Source of the DNA: Reticulitermes speratus
Taxonomy: Eukaryota; Arthropoda; Insecta; Blattodea; Rhinotermitidae
NCBI GenBank assembly: GCA_021186555.1
Contig: JAJKFL010000002.1
Location: 10,477,001-10,541,000 of the forward strand
Reading direction: 5' to 3'
DNA: 64,000 nt
The position numbers and the translations under genes are program-made. Position 1 is the stretch's first letter. The number at the start of each line of letters is the position of its first letter. This document shows positions 21,593 to 32,900 of this stretch, in pieces. The notes under the pieces were generated by a model. The model saw nothing but the letters and a program-made list of their open reading frames with translations, was not told the DNA's origin and ran no database searches.

Positions 21593-22545
21593 CGGAGACT
21601 CAGGTACATCTCTCCAATGGGAGGCGTAATGCAGACGAAAAGTACTTGTTCTCCAAGTAGTGCCCTTCATTATTGGACGGTTTCAACCAAACTTGCATTG
21701 TTTGTAGCGCATGCGTGTATAGTGCCGGATATAAACGCGTACATTACGAGGTATGACTTCATAGTTACATCCCTTCAATTGAAGCCAAGTTGCAAACGAA
21801 GAACTACTCTGGTCTCCAAGTGCCCTTCATCATTGACCGACATTATCCGAACTTACACCGTGCGTAACGCATGCGCAGAAATTGTGGTGTCAAGTTGCGG
21901 GAGAATAAGTGGAATGGAAGGAGAGATACATTCGAAAACGCACTTCGTTCTCCAATGTGCGCTTCCTTCTTGACCGATTTGAACCATACTTGTAAGGTTG
22001 TAGCGCTTGCGGGTACAGTGCGAAGTGTGAAGTCTCAGTTACACTCCTCAAATTTAAGGAGAGATACAGACGAAAAAATCACTTTGGCGTCCAAGTAAAG
22101 TGCCCTTCTTTATTTACAGATAACAACCAAAATTACACCGCCACACTGTAGGCGAATACATCGAATGGAAAGTGAGATACAGATGAAAAGTTACATGTTG
22201 TCCAAGTAAAGTGCCCATCATTATTGGCTGATTTCAAACTTGTATTGGTTGTAGCGCATGCACTTACAGTGCGAGGTATGAGATCTGTTTCATCTCTTTA
22301 ATGGAAGGCGAGATACGGACGAAAACGTACTTTGGTCTCCAAGTAATGTGCCCTTCATTATTGGTGGATTTGAAACAAACATGCAACGGTTTTAGCCCAT
22401 GCACGTGCAGTGCGAGTTCTGAAGTCTCGGTTACGTACGTCAGACGGAAGGCGAAATGCAGACGAAAAAGTACTGCGGTCCCCAAGTTACTGACCGATCT
22501 CAGCCATTTTTACAGCGTTTATTGCAAATGTGTGTGAAGTACACG

Positions 22546-22739
22546 AATTTTCAGAAAAATATTGGCAGTGGAACCAGACAAGGTACAACGCTCTTCAAGT
22601 AAAGTATCATTAATCGTAATTAAGACTGGATGTAGCGAATTTGTGTGGAGTGAAGAATATGAATTTTCACGAAAATACCTCCAAATAAATCCGAGATACA
22701 AACAAATACATGAATATTTGGCAGTATTTTCTGTATTTC
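22546..22739. other. Unassigned spacer between two repeat arrays
   Basis: Repeat-like but not clearly alignable. It contains ACGAATTTTCAGAAAAATA and a second similar block ATGAATTTTCACGAAAATA about 120 nt later, so it may be two monomers of another decayed array. Confidence 0.45.
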
Positions 22740-23020
22740 GTGCCTGGCTGATAAAATTTGGTATGTGAGATCTACATGGAATACAGTCGTTTCATTGAAC
22801 TCGGTGCAGTCAAAACCATTATTTACGTTATGGTGTAAATAACTTTTTGCCCTACTTTCTGCCCGATTTCATTAAAATTCTGTATGTGATATCTAAAAGC
22901 TACACTGTTCATAAATTTTGAGTTTCTTTAAAATTGGCCTTTACATACAGGCATAAATGAATCTTCTGTAGTATGTTCTATATTTCTTGCCTGATTTCAA
23001 TAAAGTTAGGCATATGAGAT
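22740..23020 (+). repeat. Degenerate tandem repeat (~120-140 bp), plus orientation
   Basis: Three units begin near 22742, 22861 and 22999. Each has GCC(C/T)GATTTCATTAAAATT and then GGTATGTGAGATCT or a close variant. The complement of the array at 41085-41740 carries the same core (GGTATATGAGATCTCCATG). The same repeat thus flanks USP30 in opposite orientations. Confidence 0.65.
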
Positions 23021-23215
23021 CAAAATGCAGTGCCTCCCCTTACCTGTACTGCCTTGCCTGGCATGGCCTGTGCAATCTGGTCTTACTTGCCTCACCTGTC
23101 CTGGGCAGCCTTGCCTGGTCTGGCTGGGCTTGCTCGTCTCGTCTGCATCACCTGGCTTGACTCGCGAAGTTAAACATGGGGAGGCAGGCAGGCGAGGCAA
23201 GGCGAGGGAAAGCTT
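23021..23215 (-). repeat. GC-rich minisatellite patch
   Basis: CCTTGCCTGG, CTTGCCTCACCTGTCC and GGCAGGCAGGCGAGGCAAGG units give the same composition as the array at 3371-4806 but mainly in reverse orientation. The short frames here are composition effects. Confidence 0.65.
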
Positions 23216-23371
23216 TCCACCTGTGGTAAATTTTCCCCAAAACAGCACATAATATTTATTCTGTAGAATGAAGTGTTTTGGAGATATAGCAAATTTTGTA
23301 GTAAGTCCAATAAATGAGAATTATGGTGAAGGGAACATTCAAATTTTTTATTAAAACCATGAGAAAGAAGT

Positions 23372-23592
23372 AAGTTCACCCTAGAAGAAGCCATGAAGGC
23401 CAAGATGGGGATGAGTGTTTAACACCATACCCTGGCCGCTTCGGGAATAACATGGGACTTACTGTATAGGCGGCTTCGTGGGCCAGAGGCTTGGTCTGGA
23501 AACTGTGTGGAAAATCTCGGCCCACACGGATTTGATTGCTGGACCATGCAGCCTGTAGCGTGTCACCATACCATCTATGTTATCCCGGCCCA
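23372..23592 (-). mobile_element. tRNA-derived SINE, family I, diverged copy
   Basis: The minus strand starts GGGCCGGGATAACATAGATGG, with a degraded B box (GCAATCAAATCCG) about 55 nt later and the family body (complement of GGCCATGAAGG... to CGGCTTCGTGGGCC). More diverged than the copy at 52790. Confidence 0.65.
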
Positions 23593-23598
23593 CCCACT

Positions 23599-23599
23599 A

Positions 23600-23631
<32 letters not shown>

Positions 23632-23637
23632 AAAAAA
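23599..23637. repeat. (TA)n then poly(A) tract
   Basis: Fourteen TA dinucleotides followed by an A run, directly 5' of the SINE head on the minus strand. Simple sequence only. Confidence 0.9.
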
Positions 23638-23780
23638 GGGCTGTACATTGTTGAACCTGAACTTGAAAGATGATTTCTAATTGTGAGAATTTACAAGCGA
23701 TACATGGGAATACAATTCGTCTCAAAAGTACAGTAGTTACATAACTTGTATCACAGCAACACAAGTGAAGTAATAATGTA

Positions 23781-23904
23781 CTAACATACACTTTGAGGAG
23801 ATACAGAGTTGGTGTATTTTGAATAGAACAACATATAGGCACTTGCTTGCATTACTTCTTGTAGTGTAGTCTCACGCACTTCTGCATCTGATGTGTAATA
23901 CCAC
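23781..23904 (-). CDS. USP30: USP30 last exon: catalytic Ser and C-terminus
   Basis: Acceptor TTTCAG at 23905-23910, stop TAG at 23781-23783. Encodes WYYTSDAEVRETTLQEVMQ then ASAYMLFYSKY. The Ser of 'TSD' aligns with the third triad residue specific to USP30, and 'SAYMLFY' is the canonical USP end. Confidence 0.92.
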
Positions 23905-26900
23905 CTGAAATATTAGTAAGAAAAGACATCAACATCTTCATATAATAAAGAAACCCTAAATCCCAGAGACACTGGAAGTACATACCGTATTTACTCGAAT
24001 GCAAGACGAGGGTTTTTCCCTTAAATTTGGTGCTTAAATATGTGAGGTCATATTAAATTCGCATACGATGCGCCGAACTGGACCTTGCCAAATCAGATCG
24101 CTCTGAACCGGACCATGCGGAGCCAAACCAAGGCCTGCATCGCCATATTGTCATATGTAGACAAGAGAGAACACAGCATGACTAAAGTTAATTGACACAA
24201 TCTTCTTTTTTGGGACTTTGTCCATCATCTAAATTTTTAAAGAAGCACAATGTTTCGAAAGCCAGCTCTATTTCCATCTTCAGGCAATGAAACACCAAAC
24301 CTAGTGGACCCCTAGATAGAGCTATTCTCTGTCACTGGGCACCACAGAAACAGTAAACTTGTTAAGATATGCACCTGAGAATAGATCTAGTCCAAGGGTA
24401 GTAATAGCAAAATGGCTACTGAAAAATTAAAAATTAACTACAAGATTCAAAAATAAAGTCTGGACCAATCCACAAATTAAAATCCATAAAAAGAGCCATG
24501 AACTCAGGCTGATCAGACCACAGAAAGAACACAAAAATCCAGACCACATATATTTAAAATTCTAATGCAATGGATGAGACTGGTGATGATATGTTGTGAA
24601 ATAGCAGTGAAGAGGATGGGAATGTTAGGATGAGTGTGAGGAAGATGAAGGCACTGACTGAAGATGGAGACAGTGGCACTGATTGGTAGAGGTAGATCGA
24701 TCTGACATGCTTTCTGTATTAAGTGCATGAAATTAACAGTAAAATATTTTTTCTTAGCAGACATTTTATTTTTAGGGGGGGGGGGGGCATCTTAGATTAG
24801 AATCGTCTTGCATTCAGGTAAATACAGTAATTATAATTAGATGTCACGTAACAAGGAAAATGCCAATCAATTGCCTATGTCATAAACAAGTACAACCCTT
24901 TACATACTAGTGCAGTACACAACGAAATATGTATTCTGTGCACAAAAGTAGCATCATTCATGCTTAGCACAAGGGCTGCAGGATAGCTGAGCCAATGAGG
25001 ACTGAATGTCATTATTTCAAACATTAAAAAGTTTAATGTTATATATATTCTGTGCAGTAATCATATTGTATACATGTAATACCAAGTAATTGCACATTTA
25101 ATAATTACAATTATACTACAATATTTCGCTGCGTAATCTCCTGTATGTTCCGGCTGTTAACAGCCATCCTCATGGAGTTTAGAGTACAGGGTAATTTATT
25201 GTACACTGCACCCCTCTTCAGTAACACACCGATTAAGGTCTTTTTGGAACAAAGATGACCACACAAATATAATGTTTGTGCTATAACCACTGGTATAATA
25301 CCAATGCAGCGTTATTTGTAATAATTGTTCTCCCAGAGGATGGCTGTTAACAGCCAAAACATGTTGGAGATTAAGCAGGGAACTATTGTAATATCATTGT
25401 AAATGTGCAATTAGTTGGTATTAAATATTATACATTAAGAAAATATTCTGCAAAGCACCACCTGGGATTGTTGCTTCCAAGTGAAAGCTTCCAACAAACA
25501 CAAGGCCACCATGCTCAAGTACACAGCTTAAGACAGTTGACTAAACCACTAGACAAGCTTACACAAGTGCTGTAAAGTTCATTACCTGCTGTAATATCTG
25601 CCGGCTCCTCTCCTATATGTCAAAAAATGACCATAAAACAAACCACCAGTATGAACAACAACAGCTGTAAGTTCATAGCGATGTTTGAAACTGTGGAGCA
25701 GAAAGAATCAAGTAGAACATATTAATAAAATATTTCATTCTCTTTGCTGTGAGGCAGCTACTGAATTACTATTTCTTAGCTACTGGTATAGGGTTTACAC
25801 AAGGAAGAACCTTCAGTCAGTTGTCTAAAAGGTGGAGGGTTTAAGATTATGGTCTTCTGGGATGTGATTCCATGTAGTTTGGTACGTAGGCATACATGTT
25901 TCAGATGAATCCGCTGGCTCCACCAATGGGGTGCTCTAAAGATGAAGGGAGCAAATTCCTCCAAACCACTCGTACCTATGTACCAAACCACATGGCCTCA
26001 CAGCCCAAAAGACCTTTACCAGTGTGAAAAACTTCGTAACTCATGTTTGTTCAAATTTCATACATTTGAAAAAATATCTGACATAAATCCATGTCAAATA
26101 TTACACAAAACAAACTAAATTTCCAATTTCTAATGGAATATTTGGTTAGTACAGCTATTCCTTTACAGGCCTGGACAGGCCCTTAGTGCTCCAGGAGTTT
26201 GACACCACTCCCAGAATTTCTAGACAATTGGCACATGAAGGTGGTACGGTTGTCAGCCCTACGCACCGGCCGCCTTTACCCCCCCAGGAGATACCCCTGG
26301 TACTCATTTCTGTTAGAGGCTGAGTCAACCCCAAGGCCATAGTTCAGCCGGAAGAATTAAGTTAGTGAAAAATCCCAGTGACCCCATCATATTTTGTTAG
26401 TACAAATCTTAATATTCTTAACAATGGTAACATGCCTACTTTTGTAATCAGTAACAGGAAAGAGGTTATAGACTTGACACTATGGACTGACAAGATAGTG
26501 GACCTAGTGACTAACTGGCATGTATCTGATGAGATCTCTTTGTCAGACCACAGATACATAGTATTTCAAGTGGGCTCACATGTTGCAACCTTAAGACAAC
26601 CAATTAAGAATCCTATCAGGAAGACCTAAAGGCAAATCTAGGGGTTGTACCAACAGTTACACACTTGGTGCAGGATGCAGAGCTGGCTGTTGACATGGGG
26701 CAACAGGCCATTCTCTCCCCCTATCACCAAAACTGTCACCAGAGTGGCTCTCTGAACAAGGACGGTTCCTTGGTGGAACAAAGACTCCAGCCGCCTTAAA
26801 GCTTCAACAAGATGGCTTTTTAATCAAGCTAAAAGAAAAGACCACTGGGGATCATATAAGATGGCCCTCACCTGTTACAATAAAGAGATCAAGGGCCAAA

Positions 26901-29900
26901 TGGTCCTCTTGGAGGGACTACTGTCAGGGGATCAAGGATGTACCTGACAGGGCCAGACTCATGAGGATCATGGCTAATTAGCCGAACAACAGAGTGGGAT
27001 CTATTAAACTACCTGAAGGCCAACATAAACAATCTGGAAAAGAGACCCTGACAGAACTATACAGAATTCATTTCCCAGGGTCCGCTGGAGTAGAAGTGAC
27101 CTTGGAAGGACACAGGCAGCCAAACCTGAGAGCATTTGCTGTTCACAGGGAGAATTGGGAACTGTCTAAAGAGGTCCCTGATCAATCTAAAATAAGATAT
27201 GTGATAAGTACATTCAAGCCATTTAAATTGGCAGGGACTGATGGAATTGTACGTGCACTTTTGCAACAAGGAGTTGATCGATCACTTAACAACTCACCTA
27301 TACCGAGACTAAGGCATATCATCTTATTAGTCTATCATCCTTCATGCTGAAAATGACGGAAAGATTGGTGGACATGCATATCAGGGACGAGACTTTGGGG
27401 TTACATCCCCTACATTGATAACAATTCGCCTACGAATCAGGAAAGTCCACTGACACCGCACTGCACCATGTGATTACACATATAGATACAGTAGTGGAAA
27501 ACAAGGAAGTTACACTTGGAGCTTTCCTAGATATTCAGGGAGCTTTTGATACCACCTCATTTGACACCATAACAAAGGCTGCAAAACAGCATGTGCTTGG
27601 AGACACAACCTGTCGATGGATTGGCTCATGCTGGGTGGCAGGAAAATCACAGCCACACTCGCAGGAAAACTCTGGAGCGGTCTGTAGCCAGAGGCTTTCC
27701 ACAGGGAGGCGTTCTATTGCCTCTGCTGTGCAGCCTGGTTGTGGACAAACTCATAAGAGGACTCAATGGGAATGGCTGTTATACACTGGGGTATGCAGAT
27801 GACATTGCTATCCTCATCAGTGGAAAATTCTCGAACACCGTCTCAGAGCTTCTTCAGGAGGCTTTGAATATGGCACAACAGTGGTATGATAGGACTCTGC
27901 TGTCTATCAATCTACAAAAATGGTGATAGTACCATTCACCAGGAAGAGAGCTTTAAGGGGCCCAAAGGAACCAACCTTCTCTGGACACTCAGTGCAGCTG
28001 ACTACCGAGGTCAACTACCTTGGACTTATATTTGGGACAAGGGACTGACATGGAAGGCACAGCTGAAAAATGTGACGACTAAGGCCTACAGGGCTTTTTG
28101 GACCTGTAAGGGCACATTTGGTAAAATCTGGTGTCTGAAACCCAGGGTGGTGCACTAGATCTACATCATGGTGATCAGATCCATATTGACCTACGGCTCC
28201 ACAGTTTGGTGGTTGAGGGTCAGATACAATGTCAGCAGGACGACGCTCATTAAGTTAAAGCGATTAGCCTGTCTGGCTACAACAGGGGCGATGAAGATGA
28301 CCCCACCAGCTGCAATGGAGGTCCTGCTGGGACTTCCTCCCTTTCATGTGATGATTGAGGTGCAGGTCCAGGCAGGGATCTACAGATTAATGTGTACCCA
28401 ACAGTGGAGACCTAAATCCATTAACTTCGGTCACACAAAAATCTTGGGATATGCAGCACAAACCCATCCTACAGACAGGGTCTGACAGGATGTTACTAAG
28501 ATGTGCATACCACAAGCTAGTCACAGCCAAGTTCCCTGACAAGTGTGAATGGCAATGGGTTCAGCCCAGACAACAAAGGGGGCCTGGTCTGGCATACAGG
28601 CGGGTCCTAGACCAATAACAGCACTGGTGCAGGGGTGTACAGATGGGGCTCAAGAAGGGGGCACAGCTTCAGTCTTGGGCTCCACACCACGGTACTCCAG
28701 GCCGAAATATTTGCTATTAAGTTTTAAAACTTTCGCGGCGACATGATTCAATATAGTCTTCTCGGGCGCACAGCCGCGTCAACTCGTTTGAATACAACGT
28801 TTCGGGGACTAGCTCCGTCCCCATCCTCGGGCAAAACTGATTTAACATACAGCTCGTCTGTCCCGTGTTTTTCTACCTGCCGCGGCAGGGAGAATCAGAC
28901 CGGTTCGTAGTGCCCAAACAGTTAAGTTGGTGGGCGGGCTGTTAACTGTTGTGCTCTCACGCCTCGCTGCGAGGTCCTTATCTGACGTATTGCGGGCTGC
29001 CAGGCTCTGCTGAGTATGAAACCGCCATCCCTGTTGATGTTGTCCGGATGTAATTTTATTTCAATGGCTTCTTTTATTATGCGGTCCATGTATCCTTTTT
29101 TCCTGGCTAGTCTGCAGGTGTTATTGGCGTATACGGCATCCCATGTGAATGCGGTAAGACGTATATTGGCCAGACAAATAGAACGATCGAGACCAGGCGA
29201 AAACAGCACATGCGACACCTTAGAATGGGGCAACCAGATAAATCAGCAGTTGCTCAACATGCCCTGGAAACAGGCCACAGGATAGAATTCAATAACACCT
29301 GCAGACTAGCCAGGACAAAAGGATACATGGACCGCATAATAAAAGAAGCCATTAAAATAAAATTACATCCGGACAACATCAACAGGGATGGCGGTTTCAT
29401 ACTCAGCAGAGCCTGCCAGCCCGCAATATGTCAGATAAGGACCTCGCAGCGAGGAGTGAGAGCACAACAGTTAACAGCCCGCCCACCAACTTAACTGTTG
29501 GGCACTACGAACCGGTCTGATTCTCCCTGCCGCGGCAGGTAGAAAAACACGGGACAGACGAGCTGTATATTAAATCAGTTTTGCCTGAGGATGGGGACGG
29601 TGCTAGTCCCCGAAACGTTCTATTCAAACGAGTTGACGCGGCTGTGCACCCGAGAAGACTATATTGTATTTGCTATTAAGGCTTGTGTAATGGAGAATGT
29701 AGAAAAAGGCTACACAGATAGGAACATCTACATTCTTTCTGACAGACAGACAGCCATCTTTTCCTGGTGAAACTGGCAGAACATAACAGCATCCAACTGG
29801 TATGGTTACCGGGATACATGCGAATTGATGGAAATGAAATAGCTGATCAATTAGCCAGAGAAGGCTCCTCACATCCACTCACAGGACCTCTGTCTTCACT

Positions 29901-32900
29901 TGGTATATCTGCAAATGTTGCGAGGGAGGTGATCAGGGACTGGATGAGCAGGAAACACGAGGAGCATTGGCAGTCCACATGTGGACAAAGGCATGCTACG
30001 GGCTTTCTTAAAAAACCCTCTGTGAAAAGAGATGGGGAATTGCTCAGTCTGAGCAGAAACCGGCTACGAATAATGACAAGGTTGCTAACAGGACATTGTC
30101 ATTTAAAAGGACATTTATTTAAACTGGGGCTGGTAAAAAGTTCCGCGTGTGATAGATGCAAGCAGGCATCTGAAACGGCCTCACCCATTTGTTCCGACTG
30201 TGAGGCTTTGGCCACATTACGATTTTGGTACCTGGGTCATCATTTTATGAAGCCACGCGACTTTGAGGACATCTCTGTCAGCAGGATACTGCACTTTGTT
30301 CAAGGTATGGGGCTGCTGAATGAATAAACTAAAGGGCAGCACAAAACATCGATAACAGTCAAGACGTAGGGGTCATTGTGACGCCTGGTCTTCTGTATTC
30401 TATTCTATTCTAAATTTCTATCACAGTCCTAAAATTAAACATTATAAAATGAAGTTGAATTTCTATAACACTTTACACTGTAAAACACACATATCATACT
30501 CTGAATTCAGACAGCATAACTTGTAACAACAGAAGAAGTATATTAAAAATTTTAAGTGTACCTTTTCTTTACTGGTGAAGGCAAATCAACCAACCCACTC
30601 ATAAATGTTTGGCCTACTCTTGATGGGTTGCTGTCTGTCAGCTGCTTCTGCAAAAATAATTACTAAGTGTAAGCAAAGAATTAAAAAATTTTCTTACAAG
30701 AGGCACTATTGTCTTCTGGGTATTGACAGTGCAAATGACTGTTGGTCGACACTGGCATTTCAAAGGAACATGCTACCTCCATTGACAGGGAAATGGTATT
30801 ACATCTGGGCAGACACTTCAGCTTCTACCTAGACATAATTCCACCACCCTGAAGATGAGAGCAGCAGTCCTCTAAAACATCAGTGTCTACCAACAATCAA
30901 ATACAGTGTCAAAACCCAGAATAATATCATGTGACAAATACTTGCAGTGAATGCCTAAAAGCCTATATTCTTAAGAGATATTAATGTGATACATAACGTT
31001 AATTCTGACAGTGGCCACAGACTTTTGGCAGGGCACTTTAAAACTATTACAAGAATCAGAATAACACCAAAGATAAAAATATTCAAATTACTAAGTAGGG
31101 ATATTACAGAAGAATTCCAAAACAGGACAAAAGGAAAGACAGTGGAGAATAAAGTGGAATCAGTAGAACAAGAATGGCAGCAGGAGCAGTGTGAGAGAAC
31201 ACTGTCAAGGAGAAGGCAGAAATAACTGATATGGTAAAAAGACAAAACTGCAGAAATGGTAATGAAAAAATGACACATCGAGAATCAAATGTGTCCAACA
31301 TTTGGTATACAGGCTTAACATCAAATTTCATCAAAATCTGTTGAAGACACTGCAGAGATGAAATAAGCAGACACAATGCCATTATGCATCAATTTAATTC
31401 ACTCTGTGCAAGTAACAGACAACTGGCAGCTGACTAAGAAACCGTAATTACCTGCTGAGCATGGTTGTGCATGTAAGGATCCATGATAAGTATCTCGGGG
31501 AATTTTATGTGATCGTCTCGCTTCAACGGTTTTCCTTCCCAGGTGTCCTTGCAATGTGAATGCATAAACAAGATGGCAGCTAGTAAACATGAAAAGTTAC
31601 AATGTATTGATTATTAACTTAATGACCACTAACTAAATTAATTTGGTGCAAGAACGTTTTAGTCAGTTACCTTCCCAAAGCTGAGGCTCTTCATTTGTTC
31701 AGTTTCACAGCACCCACACCCAACACATGCAACGTCGTTAACCACTCGGTTGGCTACGTAATGTCCAATCAGTTCTTGCAGTGTATAAAACTCGTCTACA
31801 GCTTCAAGTATAGATAATCTTGGAGGCAATGTGAGTGACAAGCTGTAGAATGTGGCATAGTGGACTGCAGACTAAAAAATCATAAGGTTACACAAAAATT
31901 AATATTTTCTTCTTAATGACTAGTCTTTGTTTGTCCATTTCTGAGGTAGCAGTGAGTGGAGTGGCTCAGGTTGGCAATGCTGCACCTGGAACATTTAAAC
32001 TTACCAACTGGTTGCATCATCCTTTTCCCTTCCCATCTTCCCTCCTGAACAAGCTGATTCATCAATTGTGTCAAAAATCATTCTGTATTCTGTTCTTCAA
32101 AGGGCAACTCTGATTACTGTGACCGACTGATAGTTCAGCGGGGCAAGGCTCCAAGAAATGTGAGCTGAACAGAAACTGTTTAGGCTGTGATTTCTACTCT
32201 AGGTTCCAGTTTGTACTTGATCAATCATATACACCTTCAGGGGACAACTATGTATTTGAGTTGTAACACATCAGGTTAAAATGACTTAAAACAATGATTC
32301 AGCAAGTAGTAATATATACGTTACGTGGACCTGTCTACTGCAGACTACTTGTTCAATTTCTCAATGTACATATTTATTATGTACTGTTAATAGTGCATAA
32401 TATGAGTTTCATTTTGACAGTGCCCTATTACAGAGGAAGAATAAGCTAGTGGAAGTAGCTATATCCTGGTTTATCAAATTACCTTACAAATGTGTTTTCA
32501 TAATAATCATACGGGACTGACAAGCCAAAATTCCTGTACTTCCCTTCCCATCCTAAAATGACAACCACATTTTGGCCAATAAAAATCTTAAAAGGTAAGG
32601 AGAAACTAAAATTATAAAGACAACTACATTTTAACTCTTTCAAGGCCAGATTATTTGTATTACTATAAATCTTAGCATATTAAAAGATGGGATGTATTTC
32701 TCGCATGACATTCTCATGTAAATCTCAAAGCAGAATGTATAGTTTCCATTTACTAAGAGATAAAATACCTTTGGTTTCAAAATTCACGCCACAGGGATTA
32801 AGTTAGGGAAAATTAACATAAAAAAAATGTCCCAAGTGCTGATGAATAAGATGAAACACATGCATTTAATGGCGCAATCTCGCTTTTTCTAGCCTTGTTA

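Larger units (their letters stand above)
20530..22545. repeat. Satellite array, degenerate monomers of about 145-160 bp
   Basis: About ten monomers share, in order: TCTCAGTTACATCTCTCCAA, GGCGAGATACAGACGAAAA, GTCTCCAAGTAAAGTGCCCT, TTCATTATTGACCGATTTCA and GTAGCGCATGCG...ACAGTGCGAGG. Phases can be followed at about 20571, 20712, 20861, 21290/21600, 21760, 21890, 22030, 22140, 22270 and 22425. Monomers differ by 10-25 percent by eye. Two SINEs interrupt the array. Apparent frames within it are not genes. Confidence 0.85.
26124..30409 (+). mobile_element. LOA/R1-type LINE, third copy, 5'-truncated, with nested SINE and Penelope-like element
   Basis: Antisense inside USP30 intron 8 (between exons 8 and 7). 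It starts mid-endonuclease and ends at TATTCTATTCTATTC. CTAAATTTC flanks it at 26115-26123 and 30410-30418. Same family as the copy at 17397-20406. It keeps the endonuclease-RT linker and RNase H that that copy has lost, but lacks about 110 bp of RT near 27300. A SINE (26154-26390) and a PLE (28722-29666) are inserted within it, which orders the insertions in time. Confidence 0.85.

Noticed and set aside
20530..22545. CRISPR-like direct repeats
   Set aside because: Units are ~150 bp, diverged and contiguous with no unique spacers, in a eukaryotic context. It is satellite DNA.
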